From Bryobacterales bacterium (lineage in GTDB: Bacteria > Acidobacteriota > Terriglobia > Bryobacterales > Bryobacteraceae), in NCBI GenBank assembly GCA_025456495.1, contig JALOKO010000365.1:1-5096 (forward strand): DNA of 5,096 nucleotides, read 5' to 3'. Below are positions 5,048 through 5,096 of the stretch, piece after piece. The stretch's first letter is position 1. Each line of letters opens with the position of its first letter. A program made the translations under genes and the position numbers. Below the pieces are notes generated by a model. It was not told the origin of the DNA, did not search any database, and saw only the letters and a program-made list of their open reading frames with translations.

Positions 5048-5096
5048 ATTCCAGGGTCGTCGCCCCGGCCCGGCCCGCTGGAAGTGGAAGTGAAGC

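Overview
The window is GC-rich (by eye about 60%) and chromosomal in character. It holds the end of one gene, three or four complete protein genes, one short or broken gene and one tRNA, with no mobile element, CRISPR array or phage gene visible. The mix of families suggests a free-living member of the Acidobacteriota, perhaps of the Solibacter/Bryobacter type: a DUF1998-type helicase end, a cysteine-bearing Rrf2 regulator, a small secreted protein of a kind I associate with that phylum, and a Tlc/Npt-like transporter. That placement is inferred from remembered families, not from a search.

Layout. Bases 1-611 (+) are the C-terminal end of a large DEAD/DEAH-box helicase of the MrfA/YprA group. 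A possible terminator hairpin (612-638) separates it from a convergent minus-strand block: an Rrf2-family regulator (1103-1651), then a downstream reading frame that looks coding but changes frame near 928-934 (647-1092). The 386-base gap 1652-2037 divides divergent transcription units and carries a candidate promoter on each strand. To its right on the plus strand lie a nine-cysteine small protein (2038-2526), a 219-base gap, and a secreted protein with a signal peptide (2746-3393). The secreted gene meets a convergent 439-residue Tlc/Npt-like membrane transporter (3390-4709, minus) so tightly that the two stop codons share one CTAG. Upstream of the transporter are two closely packed sets of repeats (4773-4828), then a complete tRNA-Arg with anticodon UCG and encoded CCA (4927-5003, minus).

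No pathway joins all the genes. The closest link is the Rrf2 regulator with its minus-strand follower, which begins about 10 bases after it. The cysteine-rich regulator suggests redox or iron-sulfur sensing, but no Fe-S assembly gene is in view. I do not see a convincing new multi-gene system here. The items most worth a second look are the frame break at 647-1092, the repeat cluster before the transporter, and the two conserved-looking proteins of unknown function.
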